Shown: piece by piece, positions 44,820-53,520 of the stretch | Layout of the letters: each line of letters opens with the position of its first letter | Numbering within the stretch: position 1 is the stretch's first letter | From: Chlorobiaceae bacterium | GTDB taxonomy: Bacteria; Bacteroidota; Chlorobiia; Chlorobiales; Chlorobiaceae | Assembly: GCA_013335115.1 (NCBI GenBank) | Contig: JAAXWQ010000001.1 | Coordinates: 248,001-312,000 of the forward strand | DNA length: 64,000 nt | Direction of reading: 5' to 3' | The notes under the pieces: generated by a model | Database searches by the model: none | What the model was told of the DNA's origin: nothing | The model's input: the letters and a program-made list of their open reading frames with translations, nothing else | Made by a program: the position numbers and the translations under genes

Positions 44820-45884
44820 ATGATCGACGCCATATCCTTCAAGAACGGAACGTTCCGTTACCTCGACCAGCGATTCCTCCCCCTGCAGGAGCTCCATGTG
44901 GAGACCCGGGACCACCAGGAGGCCATCGAGGCCATCAAGACCCTCGCCGTCAGGGGCGCACCGCTGATCGGCGCTTCGGCCGGCTACACCGTGATCCTCG
45001 GCATCAACGCATTCAATGGCTCCAAAGAGGAGTTCCCGGCATATTTCGGCAAGCTCATCACGGACGTCGAAGCCTCGCGCCCGACCGCCGTGAACCTCTT
45101 CTTCGCCACCAGGAAGCTGAAGGCGGTCTATGATGCCAACTTCGCCGCCGACTCCCTCGACGAGCTCTTCGCGAAGATGACGGCAGAGGCCCACAAGATC
45201 TACCTTGACGAGGTGGACAACTGCGACCGCATTTCGCGTCACGGCGTCGAGCTGATCAAGCGCGATTTTGCCGACGTGCTCAAGACCCGCAAGCTCACCG
45301 TCCTGACCCACTGCAACACCGGAACGCTCGCCTGCTGCGGCACCGGAACGGCGCTCGGCGTTATTCGCCTGGCGTGGCAGGAGGGCCTCATCGAACGGGT
45401 CATCTCTTCCGAGAGCCGCCCGCTCCTGCAGGGGCTCCGCCTGACCGCATGGGAACTCGAGCATGACGGCATCCCGTTCGTCTCGATCTCCGACTCCTCG
45501 TCGGCGTTCATCATGCAGCACGGCATGATCGACTTCGCCGTCGTCGGCGCGGACCGCATCACGGCCAACGGCGATACGGCCAACAAGATCGGCACCTACG
45601 CCCACGCCGTCAGCGCACGGCACCACGGCATCCCGTTCTACATCGCAGCCCCGGTGTCGACCATCGACATCTCGATGGCCGAAGGCGCGATGATCCCGAT
45701 CGAGGAGCGGAACGCCGACGAATTGCGCACCATCTTCGGCACCCAGGTCGCCACGCCGACCACCCCGGTGCTGAACTACGCGTTCGACGTCACCCCCGGC
45801 ACCCTCATCCGTGGCATCATCACCGAGAAGGAGGCCGTCGTGGGCAACTACAACGAATCGCTCGCCCGCATCTGCAAAGGTTAA
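44820..45884 (+). CDS. mtnA: S-methyl-5-thioribose-1-phosphate isomerase
   Basis: Isomerises methylthioribose 1-phosphate to methylthioribulose 1-phosphate in methionine salvage. The 354-residue eIF2B-like protein shows IKTLAVRGAPLIGASAGYT, RPTAVNLFFA, the catalytic Cys in THCNTGTLACCGTGTALG, RPLLQGLRLTAWEL, the catalytic Asp in VVGADRITANGDTANKIGTY and PVSTIDISMAEG. It is 25 bp after the phosphorylase gene. Green sulfur bacteria commonly process methylthioadenosine this way; which downstream enzymes are present cannot be seen here. A terminator follows. Confidence 0.95.
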   Translation: MIDAISFKNGTFRYLDQRFLPLQELHVETRDHQEAIEAIKTLAVRGAPLIGASAGYTVILGINAFNGSKEEFPAYFGKLITDVEASRPTAVNLFFATRKLKAVYDANFAADSLDELFAKMTAEAHKIYLDEVDNCDRISRHGVELIKRDFADVLKTRKLTVLTHCNTGTLACCGTGTALGVIRLAWQEGLIERVISSESRPLLQGLRLTAWELEHDGIPFVSISDSSSAFIMQHGMIDFAVVGADRITANGDTANKIGTYAHAVSARHHGIPFYIAAPVSTIDISMAEGAMIPIEERNADELRTIFGTQVATPTTPVLNYAFDVTPGTLIRGIITEKEAVVGNYNESLARICKG

Positions 45885-45909
45885 TACCGGCAGTCCGCTC
45901 CTCTTTTCA

Positions 45910-45940
45910 AAACCCCGGCTTCGTCGGGGTTTCTTTTTTG
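45910..45940 (+). terminator. Rho-independent terminator after mtnA
   Basis: AAACCCCG (45910-45917) pairs with CGGGGTTT (45925-45932), with a short GC-rich loop, followed by CTTTTTT. It separates the housekeeping block from the cytochrome oxidase cluster. Confidence 0.92.
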
Positions 45941-46179
45941 GGGAGGAGTGCGTTAACGATGCATCTCGGATTTCATGCAACGAATGTCCGCAGGGTTGAT
46001 ATATCCAACCCATGCTCTTATCACGACTTGGTATATTATTACCTTGATGGTGGCCGGAATAGTTTTGTAAATTATGGGCAGATGCCATTATTACCTACTT
46101 CGTAGCTGTTCCTTCCTATCGCCGCCACGGGCACCCGTCTTTACCCATTTTTTCCCCAACCACAACCCAGGAGGAGGGC
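45941..46179. promoter_or_regulatory. Leader and probable promoter region of the cco operon
   Basis: About 240 bp of AT-richer sequence before ccoN. TTGATATATCCAAC at 45996-46009 is a half match to the FNR/CRP-type palindrome TTGAT-N4-ATCAA, and TATATTATTA at about 46031-46040 could serve as -10 region. The region is likely to hold the oxygen-responsive promoter, but the second half-site is poor, so the regulator is uncertain. Confidence 0.35.
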
Positions 46180-47586
46180 ATGAAAGAAGACCACGGTTAC
46201 GACTATTCAATCGTGCGGGGGTTTGCGTTTTCGGCGCTATTCTGGCTTATCGTCGGACTGACGATCGGCCTGTGGATAGCGTTCGAGATGTTCAACCCGG
46301 CGCTGAACATCACACCATGGCTCAGCTTCGGCAGGCTGCGCGTCGTGCACACCAACGGCCTCGGCGTAGGGTTCGGCATGTCGGGCATCTTCGCGACGGC
46401 CTACTACATGCTCCAGCGCCTCACCCGTACACCGTTGCCCTTCCCGAAACTCGCCAAAGCCCACCTGTACGTCTTCAACCTCGCCATAGCTGCCGCCGCC
46501 GTAAGCCTCATGGCCGGCATGAACACCACCAGGGAGTATGCCGAGCTTGAATGGCCGCTCGACATCGGCGTGGTGGTCATGTGGGTGATGTTCGCCATCA
46601 ACGTGTTCGCCATCCTCGTCAGGCGCCGGGAGAAGCAGATGTACATCTCCCTCTGGTACCTGGTCGCCATGACCGTGACCGTCGCGGTGCTCTACATCGT
46701 CAACAACCTCGAGATCCCGGTTACCCTCACCAAATCCTACAGCCTCTACGCCGGCGGCAACGACGCCAATGTCGAATGGTGGTACGGGCACAATATCGTG
46801 GGATTCATCTTCACCGTCCCGGTGCTGGCGATGTTCTACTACTTCCTGCCCAAGGCCACCGGATTGCCGATCTACAGCCACCGGCTCTCGATCGTCTCCT
46901 TCTGGTCGCTGATCTTCGCCTACCTCTGGACCGGCGCGCACCACCTGATGCTGACCCCGCTGCCGGAGTGGATCCAGACCGTCGCCATCGCCTTCAGCAT
47001 CTTCCTGATCGCCCCCTCCTGGGGTTCGGTGCTCAATGGCTACTACACCCTCCAGGGCAACTGGGACCAGATGCGGTCGAACTACCTGACCAAGTTCTTC
47101 ATCATCGGCATTACGTTTTACGGCCTGCAGACGCTGCAGGGGCCGCTGCAGGGACTCAGGACGCTGAACGCATTCTTCCACTACACCGACTGGGTGGTCG
47201 GCCATGTGCACATGGGCACGATGGGATGGGTGGCCATGGTCATTTCGGCCTCCTTCTACTACATGATCCCGAAAATCAGCGACCGCAACCTCTACAGCAT
47301 CAGGCTGGCGAACATCCACTTCTGGCTCATCCTCGTCGGCCAGCTCGCCTGGACGATCACCATGTGGATCGGCGGTATCCAGCAGGGCGCCATGTGGAAG
47401 GCGACCAATCCTGACGGTTCGCTCATGTACAGCTTCCTTGATGGCCTGACCTCGCTCTATCCCTATTACCGTCTGCGCTTCGCCGCTGGTGTCGTCTACT
47501 TCATCGGCATCCTGATCTTCGCCTGGAACCTCGTCCAGACCGTCAGGCAGCCTGCAGAAGCAGAAGCGTCAACCACCAAACCTTAA
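46180..47586 (+). CDS. ccoN: cbb3-type cytochrome c oxidase subunit I
   Basis: Catalytic subunit of the high-affinity C-type haem-copper oxidase, in the inner membrane. The 468-residue protein has about 12 helices with all metal ligands: His57 (VVHTNGLG) and His344 (GHVHMG) for low-spin haem b, His204 (EWWYGHN), His254 and His255 (TGAHHLM) for CuB, and His342 for haem b3. The helix FFIIGITFYGLQTLQGP carries the Tyr that forms the His-Tyr crosslink in this class. AGGAGGAG precedes ATG 46180. ccoO follows after 15 bp. Confidence 0.97.
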   Translation: MKEDHGYDYSIVRGFAFSALFWLIVGLTIGLWIAFEMFNPALNITPWLSFGRLRVVHTNGLGVGFGMSGIFATAYYMLQRLTRTPLPFPKLAKAHLYVFNLAIAAAAVSLMAGMNTTREYAELEWPLDIGVVVMWVMFAINVFAILVRRREKQMYISLWYLVAMTVTVAVLYIVNNLEIPVTLTKSYSLYAGGNDANVEWWYGHNIVGFIFTVPVLAMFYYFLPKATGLPIYSHRLSIVSFWSLIFAYLWTGAHHLMLTPLPEWIQTVAIAFSIFLIAPSWGSVLNGYYTLQGNWDQMRSNYLTKFFIIGITFYGLQTLQGPLQGLRTLNAFFHYTDWVVGHVHMGTMGWVAMVISASFYYMIPKISDRNLYSIRLANIHFWLILVGQLAWTITMWIGGIQQGAMWKATNPDGSLMYSFLDGLTSLYPYYRLRFAAGVVYFIGILIFAWNLVQTVRQPAEAEASTTKP

Positions 47587-47601
47587 AAAGGAGCCTGCAT
47601 C

Positions 47602-48273
47602 ATGGGGATCTATTCAAAACCGTTCGTCTTCGCCATCACGGCGACGCTGGTCATCCTTATCGGGACGGTGGCTACGGTGTTCGTACCGATGTTCATGCCG
47701 TCGACCCAGCCGGCCAGCGGTTTCGTAAAACCCTACACGGCCATCGAACAGGAGGGGCGCGACCTCTACATGCGTGAAGGCTGCAACAACTGCCACACCC
47801 AGACCGTGCGTCCGCTCAGGACCGAGGTGCTGCGCTACGGCGAGTACTCGAAAGCAGAAGAGTTCGCCTGGGACAGGCCGTTCCTCTGGGGATCCCGCCG
47901 CACGGGCCCGGACCTGAACCGCGTTGGCGGCAAGTACCCCGACTCTTGGCACTACAGGCACATGAACAAGCCGCAGGACATGTTCGCCCAGTCGAACATG
48001 CCTCCCTACGACTGGATGGCAGCCAACAAACTCGACACCTCAATCTCTTTCAAGAAGACCAAAGTCCTCGGCTACGGCTACACCGAAGAAGAGGTCAAGC
48101 AGCAGATCGCCGACTACAGGTCCAGGGTGACCGCTGCCGGCTACGACTCGAAGGATACCCGCGACCAGGTGACGCCGGCCGACCTCAGGGGGGAGCTCAC
48201 CGAAATGGACGCCATGGTCGCCTACCTGCAGAAACTTGGTCGTGACGTCAAGTCGATGGAGGCAAAGCAATGA
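47602..48273 (+). CDS. ccoO: cbb3-type cytochrome c oxidase subunit II (monohaem)
   Basis: Membrane-anchored cytochrome c subunit of 223 residues. One N-terminal helix (about 8-31, FVFAITATLVILIGTVATVFVPM) is followed by a periplasmic domain with the haem c motif CNNCH (residues 61-65), in the family context DLYMREGCNNCHTQTVRPLRTEVLRYGEYS and the later GSRRTGPDLNRVGGKY and NMPPYDWM with the Met ligand. AAAGGAG precedes the ATG. Its stop overlaps the ccoQ start. Confidence 0.97.
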   Translation: MGIYSKPFVFAITATLVILIGTVATVFVPMFMPSTQPASGFVKPYTAIEQEGRDLYMREGCNNCHTQTVRPLRTEVLRYGEYSKAEEFAWDRPFLWGSRRTGPDLNRVGGKYPDSWHYRHMNKPQDMFAQSNMPPYDWMAANKLDTSISFKKTKVLGYGYTEEEVKQQIADYRSRVTAAGYDSKDTRDQVTPADLRGELTEMDAMVAYLQKLGRDVKSMEAKQ

Positions 48274-48413
48274 ACTTCCAGTCCATCGCCTATACGATGT
48301 TCACCTTCGCCCTGGCGGCGGTAATGGCAGGCATCATCGCCTACTATTACAACCCGTCGCGAAAGAAAGAAGTCGAGGAACCGAAACACCGGATGCTCCG
48401 CGACGATGAGTGA
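48270..48413 (+). CDS. ccoQ: Small cbb3 oxidase subunit CcoQ/FixQ
   Basis: A 47-residue protein starting MNFQSIAYTMFTF, with one membrane helix (about 7-27) followed by YYYNPSRKKEVEEPKHRMLRDDE. The helix plus tyrosine-proline-basic-acidic tail is the CcoQ pattern, as is its position between ccoO and ccoP. The ATG at 48270 overlaps the ccoO stop (ATGA). CcoQ stabilises the oxidase complex, especially the CcoP interaction, in other bacteria. The terminal ...HRMLRDDE resembles the tail of CcoS here. Confidence 0.9.
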   Translation: MNFQSIAYTMFTFALAAVMAGIIAYYYNPSRKKEVEEPKHRMLRDDE

Positions 48414-48471
48414 CGGCAGCATGACGGAACGATTGTCAACAGTTCAAGAAATCCATCAGGAGGAGCCTCAC

Positions 48472-48933
48472 ATGAATGATTCCGGAATACCGCAGGAAGG
48501 CCACAACAAGATCCCGAAGGGGTGGTTGGCGTTCTTTTTCGGAGTGATCGTCTTTCTCGTCTGGTATATCGCATCCTTCACGCCGGCGATATCGGGCTGG
48601 TCATTCTACAAAGAGTTCGAAGCCGAGATGAAGGCTGGCGAAAAGGCCGCCGCTTCGGCAACGGTCGACCCGGGCAAGTACCTGGGGAAAGCCGATGCGA
48701 TCGCCGAAGGCAAGGGCGAGTTCGGAACCACCTGCGCGGCATGTCACATGGCGGACGCCAGCGGCGGAATCGGACCGAACCTCAAGGTCGCGCTCAAGTA
48801 CGGGTCGACCCCGGACAAGCTCTTCGAATCGGTCTCCATGGGCAGGCCGAACGGCATGCCCCCGTTCCAGCAGCAGCTTGGCAACGACAAAATCCTCAAA
48901 GTCGTTTCCTTTATCGAAAGCCTGAGGAAATAA
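48472..48933 (+). CDS. ccoP: cbb3 oxidase subunit III, short monohaem form
   Basis: Membrane-bound cytochrome c subunit of only 153 residues. N terminus HNKIPKGWLAFFFGVIVFLVWY is the family CcoP helix region with its usual W-x-F-x3-FGVIF-like pattern. One c-type haem site, CAACH (residues 88-92), and a Met ligand in GRPNGMPPF (about residue 129) are present. Typical proteobacterial CcoP is about 300 residues with two CxxCH motifs; here the second haem domain is missing, and the reading frame is intact to a clean stop. I start at ATG 48472 after CAGGAGGAG; an ATG at 48406 would overlap ccoQ. Confidence 0.93.
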   Translation: MNDSGIPQEGHNKIPKGWLAFFFGVIVFLVWYIASFTPAISGWSFYKEFEAEMKAGEKAAASATVDPGKYLGKADAIAEGKGEFGTTCAACHMADASGGIGPNLKVALKYGSTPDKLFESVSMGRPNGMPPFQQQLGNDKILKVVSFIESLRK

Positions 48934-48964
48934 GCCAAAGCCGCTGAATATCAACAGAAGTACC

Positions 48965-50080
48965 ATGAAGCAGATCGTCTGGCGACATTACCGAAGGATG
49001 GTGGAAATCCTGCAGGCCCTGCTCCTGACCGGCCTGCCCTTCCTGAAGGTCAATGGACAGAGCGCCCTGAGGTTCGACATCGGGGAACTCAACCTCTACT
49101 TTTTCGGTACCGTCATCAGGATCGGCGAGTTCTACCTGATCCTCGGGGCCACCCTGTTCCTGCTCCTCTTCATCGGCACGGTAACGGTCATCCTCGGCCG
49201 CGTCTGGTGCGGCTGGCTCTGTCCCCAGACCGTGCTGCTCGACCTCGCCGATGTCCTGGCGTCGCCCTTCGGCAAGAAGCACGCCAAAACCATGCAGAAA
49301 CTCATCCTGCTCCCCGTATCGGCCCTGGTCGCGATCACCATGATCTGGTACTTCGTGCCACCGGCAGAAGCGATACGGCAGCTAACCTCCTCCCCGCTCA
49401 TCACCAGCTTCTTCCTGGTGCTCTGGACGCTCGTCTACCTTGAGCTGGCTATGCTCGGCAGGGGCTTCTGCACCTCGATCTGCCCCTATGCCATGATGCA
49501 GAACGCGCTGTTCGACAAGGATACCCTCGTGATCGAATACGACCAGTCGCGCGACGACACCTGCATGAAATGCGACGACTGCGTGCGGGCCTGCCCGGTG
49601 GGCATCGACATCAAGGAGGGGCTCAGCAACCGTTGCATCGCCTGCGCCGAATGCATCGACGCCTGCTGGCCGAAAAGCAGGAAGCGAAACCTGCCGCCTT
49701 TCCCGCACTACAAGGGAAAGGTCATGCGTCCCAAGTCCTGGCTGCTGGGAGGCGTCACGCTCGCCTCGGCGCTGGTACTGGCACTCTTCATCGCCGGCCG
49801 GCCAACGGTCGACTTCATGGTCAACCGGGTACAGGAACCCCTTCCTGCCGGCCTGAACCGGTACGCCTACTCGATCTACAACAACAGCCCCCGGCCGCTC
49901 GAACTCGAACTTTCCGCGCCAGACGGCGCCACGGTGATCGGCGAAAGCAGGATCGTACTCAAGCCCTTCGGCGTCGTCCGGGGCAAACTGCTGCTCAAGG
50001 CAAGCCCCGGCCGTGACAAGGTCACGCTGAACCTCAGGGGCAACGGCGTTTCGTTAACCAGGGAAACGGGATTCCTATGA
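48965..50080 (+). CDS. ccoG: Cytochrome oxidase accessory iron-sulfur protein CcoG/RdxA
   Basis: A 371-residue polyferredoxin-like membrane protein that reduces copper during cbb3 oxidase maturation. It has several membrane helices, RVWCGWLCPQTVLLDL and RGFCTSICPYAMMQNALFDKD with conserved Cys, and two [4Fe-4S] motifs, CMKCDDCVRACPVGIDI and CIACAECIDACWP. The C-terminal periplasmic part (YAYSIYNNSPRPLELELSAPDG) is the Ig-like FixG domain. Its stop codon overlaps the ccoH start (ATGA). Confidence 0.96.
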   Translation: MKQIVWRHYRRMVEILQALLLTGLPFLKVNGQSALRFDIGELNLYFFGTVIRIGEFYLILGATLFLLLFIGTVTVILGRVWCGWLCPQTVLLDLADVLASPFGKKHAKTMQKLILLPVSALVAITMIWYFVPPAEAIRQLTSSPLITSFFLVLWTLVYLELAMLGRGFCTSICPYAMMQNALFDKDTLVIEYDQSRDDTCMKCDDCVRACPVGIDIKEGLSNRCIACAECIDACWPKSRKRNLPPFPHYKGKVMRPKSWLLGGVTLASALVLALFIAGRPTVDFMVNRVQEPLPAGLNRYAYSIYNNSPRPLELELSAPDGATVIGESRIVLKPFGVVRGKLLLKASPGRDKVTLNLRGNGVSLTRETGFL

Positions 50081-50514
50081 AACCTTTCATCGCTGCCATA
50101 TTCGCACTCTTCCTTATCGCCATGGGCTGCGGCATCTTCTTCGCCTACCGCAACGCCGAAGGACTCGTGGAGGCGAACTACTACGAACGGGGCAGCAGCT
50201 GGTTCCAGGCAAAGGCCGAAGAACGCCGGATGGGGCTCGAAGTCGCCGGGCCCGCCCTCCTGGCCACAGGGAAGAACGAGGTGAAATTCGTCCTGACCGA
50301 GCACGGACGTCCCCTCCGCGACGCCGGGGTGAAGCTTTTCGTCGGCAACGTCTCGTCGAAGGCACAAGACTTCTCGAGCCCCATGCGGGAAACTGCCCCC
50401 GGAATCTACGAAGCGAGCGCCGTAGTTCCAGCCAAAGGCAAATGGCTGATGAGGATGAACCTCGACGCCGGGAAACTCAAAACCAGCAGGTCATGGTTCT
50501 TCGACGTCAGGTAA
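50077..50514 (+). CDS. ccoH: FixH/CcoH-family protein
   Basis: A 145-residue protein with one N-terminal membrane helix (IAAIFALFLIAMGCGIFFAYRNAEGLVEANYYERG) and a periplasmic beta domain, the FixH layout. The sequence after the helix, VEANYYERGSSWFQAKAEERRMGL, is highly typical. CcoH is needed for stable assembly of CcoNOP. It overlaps ccoG by 4 bases and the next small gene by 22 bases. Confidence 0.92.
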   Translation: MKPFIAAIFALFLIAMGCGIFFAYRNAEGLVEANYYERGSSWFQAKAEERRMGLEVAGPALLATGKNEVKFVLTEHGRPLRDAGVKLFVGNVSSKAQDFSSPMRETAPGIYEASAVVPAKGKWLMRMNLDAGKLKTSRSWFFDVR

Positions 50515-50924
50515 GCCGCGCCGCCCTGCTCAGCTTCGCCGCGTTCGCCATGGCGGCGGCAACGTCGCGGGCCGACTCCCCGGCCGACAGCAATGCCATC
50601 CATGCGGGCCCGTGCACCAAGCGGGCGGATGGCCGGCTGGTGACGCTGGAGATCGACCCGAAACCGGTCAGGCACATGCGGGAACTGACCTTCAGGGTCA
50701 CTATCGAGCCATGCGACGGCATGCCGCAGCACCTGCTGCTCGACCTTGCCATGCCGGGCATGGTGATGGGCAGGAACCAGGTCAGGCTGTCGAGGAGGAA
50801 CGGCTGCACCTGGGAAGGCAGGGGCCTCATCGTCCGCTGCATGAGCGGCCGGACGCTCTGGCGGGCAACACTCCTCTCCCCCGGACCGGGCAACCCCGTA
50901 TTCACCTTCGATGTCCGCGACTAA
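50493..50924 (+). CDS. Second FixH/YtkA-like exported protein
   Basis: A 143-residue protein with a signal peptide (VLRRQVSRAALLSFAAFAMAAATSRA, cleavage about residue 27). The mature part has EIDPKPVRHMRELTFRVTIEPC, DLAMPGMVMGRNQVRL and TLWRATLLSPGPGNPVFTFDVRD, in which the MPGMxMGxN element resembles YtkA-like/FixH domains. Met and Cys residues (Cys near 50, 82, 115, 126) could bind copper, but that is inference. It starts 22 bp inside ccoH and ends inside the likely N terminus of ccoI, so it belongs to the oxidase operon. I do not know a named function. Confidence 0.75.
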   Translation: MVLRRQVSRAALLSFAAFAMAAATSRADSPADSNAIHAGPCTKRADGRLVTLEIDPKPVRHMRELTFRVTIEPCDGMPQHLLLDLAMPGMVMGRNQVRLSRRNGCTWEGRGLIVRCMSGRTLWRATLLSPGPGNPVFTFDVRD

Positions 50925-50943
50925 ACGGCAAGGACAGGCCGCC

Positions 50944-53334
50944 ATGCGCTGCGACCACTGCCTCCAGGAGCTCTCGGGCTCCGCAACCGTCGCGGTGACA
51001 ATCGGCGGGCAGGAGCGGCGATTCTGCTGCCATGGTTGCCTGGGGGTCTATGAGCTGATCCACCGCCAGTCGCTCGACGCCTTTTACTCCCGGCGGTGTG
51101 ACTGGCAGCCGGGACGGCCGGCCTTCGCGGCAGTCGACGCCAGGGACTTCGCCGCAGATGTCGTGAGCGCCGGCGGAACCAGCCGGATTGATGTCGTGCT
51201 CTCCGGGATCCGTTGCGCCTCCTGCGTCTGGCTCATCGAAAAGGTGCTCAGCCGGCTCGAAGGCGTGGTATCGGCAAGGGTGAATTACGCGACCCGCCGG
51301 GCTTCCATCGAATGGCGGCCCGATTCGCTCCAACTGGAGGCAATCCTCAGGACGGTGGCGGGTCTCGGCTACATCCCGAGGCCCGCCAGCCACTCGGCAT
51401 CGATGGACGCGTTCGCTGAAGAGAAGCGGGACCTCTTGCTGCGGTTCGGAACGGCCGGGTTCTTCTCGATGCAGCTGATGCTGGTCAGCGCCGCCCTCTA
51501 CGCCGGTTTCTTCCAGGGCATCGAATCGACCTACCGCCTTGCATTCCAGCTCATCTCCTGGGCGCTGGCGACCCCGGTCGTCCTCTACTCGGCCACCCCA
51601 TTCATCTCGAACGCCCTGCGCTCGATCAGGAACCGCAACCTCAACATGGACGTCCTGGTGGCGATCGGATCCCTCGCCGCCTACCTTTACAGCATCGCCA
51701 TGGTCTTCACCGGGGGCGAGGTCTTCTTCGACACTTCGGCCATGATCGTCACCTTCATCCTCCTCGGGCGCTTCCTGGAGGCCGGCTCCAGGCTCAAGGC
51801 GGGGAGCGCACTTGAGGCCCTGGCCGAACTCCAGCCGAAGGAGGCGATGCTGGTCGGTGATTCCGGCAAGGCCGCGCTCGTTCCGCTGGAACGGATCGTC
51901 AGCGGTGAACTGATCGAGGTGCTGCCCGGATCGAGGGTGCCGCTCGACGGCACGGTCGTCGAAGGCACGGCCGACGTCGACGAGTCGATGCTGACCGGCG
52001 AGTCCGCACCCGTGCCGAAGGGCGAAGGCAGCGAACTCTATGCCGGCACCTGCGCGGTCACCGGCCGGCTGACGATACGGGTCACCGGGAACGCGAAGGA
52101 GACGCTGCTCTCGAGGATCATCAGGACGGTCGAGGAGGCCCAGGCGCGCAAAGCCCCGATCCAGGGGCTGGCCGACCGGGTTTCGGGCTGGTTCGTACCG
52201 GTCGTCCTGCTCCTGGCTTCGGCCACCTTCGCCTGGTGGAAGCTCTCGGGAGCCTCAGCCGTGACGTCGCTCATGACCGCCGTGTCGGTGCTGGTCATCG
52301 CCTGCCCCTGCGCGCTCGGCCTGGCCACGCCGCTCGCCATCCTGGTCGGGACCACGGCCGTCGGCAGGAAAGGCATTCTCGTCAAGGGTGGCGACATTTT
52401 CGAATCGGTTTCGAAAACCACCGTCGTGGCGCTCGACAAGACCGGGACCATCACCCGGGGGAAGCCCTCGGTCGTGGACACCTTCGACTTCGGCGTCGAG
52501 GAGCGGTTCATGCAGTGCTGCGCCTCCCTTGAGCAGTGGTCCGGACACCCGGCAGGCCATGCGATCACCTCGGCCTGGAACGAGGAACTCCTGCCTGTTG
52601 AAAGCTTCCGTGCCCTGCCGGGCCAGGGGGTCGCCGGGACGATCGGCGGCCAGGCCTGGCTTGCCGGCTCGCCATTGCTCCTCGAAGGCAACGGCATCGC
52701 CATCGATCCGTCATGCCGCCAAGAGGCGGCGCGGCTCGAACGGGAGGGGAAGAGCACGGTGTTCGTCGCCTGCGGCGGGCGCGTCGCCGGCCTGTTCGGC
52801 CTGATCGACGACCTTCGGGAGGATGCCCCCGGCATGGTCGCCGCACTCAAGGCGCAGGGGCTCCGCCCGATCATCCTCACGGGGGACAACGAAGGGGTAG
52901 CCAGGTACGTCGCCGAGAAATGCGGCATCGAAGAGGTCCGTTCCGAGCTGAGCCCCATCGGCAAGGCCGAGGCGGTAAGGGAGCTGAAAGCTGCAGGCGA
53001 GACCGTGCTGATGACCGGCGACGGTATCAACGACGCTCCGGCGCTCACGGAGGCCGACACCGGGGTCACCTTCGGCACGGCGACCGGCATCGCCATCGAA
53101 AGCGCCGGCGTCACCATCCTGAACGACGACCTCAGGCTGCTCGGCGAGCTCTTCTCGGGCTCGAGGAAAAGCTTCTCGGTCATCCGCCAGAACCTCGCCT
53201 GGGCCTTCGGCTACAACCTGCTTGCCGTACCGCTCGCCGTCGCCGGGCTGCTGCACCCGATCGTCTCCGCCCTGCTCATGGCTTCGAGCTCCCTGGTGGT
53301 CGTGGGCAACTCGCTTAGGCTGAAAAAAATCTGA
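50944..53334 (+). CDS. ccoI: Copper-translocating P-type ATPase CcoI
   Basis: P1B-type ATPase supplying copper to cbb3 oxidase. About 796 residues. N-terminal metal-binding Cys motifs CDHC and CCHGCLGVY are followed by a heavy-metal domain with GIRCASC. The core has the transmembrane CPC (VIACPCALGLATP), the actuator TGES, the phosphorylated Asp in DKTGTIT, TGDN and MTGDGINDAPALTEADTGV. The AAGGAC run favours ATG 50944 (MRCDHC); ATG 50911 would add 11 residues and overlap the gene before. ccoS follows after 9 bp. Confidence 0.95.
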   Translation: MRCDHCLQELSGSATVAVTIGGQERRFCCHGCLGVYELIHRQSLDAFYSRRCDWQPGRPAFAAVDARDFAADVVSAGGTSRIDVVLSGIRCASCVWLIEKVLSRLEGVVSARVNYATRRASIEWRPDSLQLEAILRTVAGLGYIPRPASHSASMDAFAEEKRDLLLRFGTAGFFSMQLMLVSAALYAGFFQGIESTYRLAFQLISWALATPVVLYSATPFISNALRSIRNRNLNMDVLVAIGSLAAYLYSIAMVFTGGEVFFDTSAMIVTFILLGRFLEAGSRLKAGSALEALAELQPKEAMLVGDSGKAALVPLERIVSGELIEVLPGSRVPLDGTVVEGTADVDESMLTGESAPVPKGEGSELYAGTCAVTGRLTIRVTGNAKETLLSRIIRTVEEAQARKAPIQGLADRVSGWFVPVVLLLASATFAWWKLSGASAVTSLMTAVSVLVIACPCALGLATPLAILVGTTAVGRKGILVKGGDIFESVSKTTVVALDKTGTITRGKPSVVDTFDFGVEERFMQCCASLEQWSGHPAGHAITSAWNEELLPVESFRALPGQGVAGTIGGQAWLAGSPLLLEGNGIAIDPSCRQEAARLEREGKSTVFVACGGRVAGLFGLIDDLREDAPGMVAALKAQGLRPIILTGDNEGVARYVAEKCGIEEVRSELSPIGKAEAVRELKAAGETVLMTGDGINDAPALTEADTGVTFGTATGIAIESAGVTILNDDLRLLGELFSGSRKSFSVIRQNLAWAFGYNLLAVPLAVAGLLHPIVSALLMASSSLVVVGNSLRLKKI

Positions 53335-53343
53335 ACCACACGT

Positions 53344-53520
53344 ATGGCAAGCACCTTTTTCCTCATCGCCATCGGCTTCATCTTCGGGCTTGCCGGCTGG
53401 GCACTGTTCCTCTGGGCGGTACGGAGCGGGCAGTTCGACGATGCCGAAGCGCCAAAATACCGCATGCTCGACGACGACGACGAAACGCCCTCGACAAAAA
53501 CGAAGGACCATGGGCACTGA
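53344..53520 (+). CDS. ccoS: cbb3 oxidase maturation protein CcoS
   Basis: A 58-residue protein starting MASTFFLIAIGFIFGLAGW, with one membrane helix (about 5-26), then AVRSGQFDDAEAPKYRMLDDDDE, the CcoS signature W-x3-SGQFDD-x4-RxLxDDD. It is required for cofactor insertion into the oxidase in other bacteria. It follows ccoI directly and overlaps the next gene by 11 bases. Confidence 0.93.
   Translation: MASTFFLIAIGFIFGLAGWALFLWAVRSGQFDDAEAPKYRMLDDDDETPSTKTKDHGH

Noticed and set aside
45996-46009. FNR box upstream of ccoN
   Set aside because: TTGAT-ATAT-CCAAC matches only one half-site; without a second example or a regulator gene nearby it is not called as a site.
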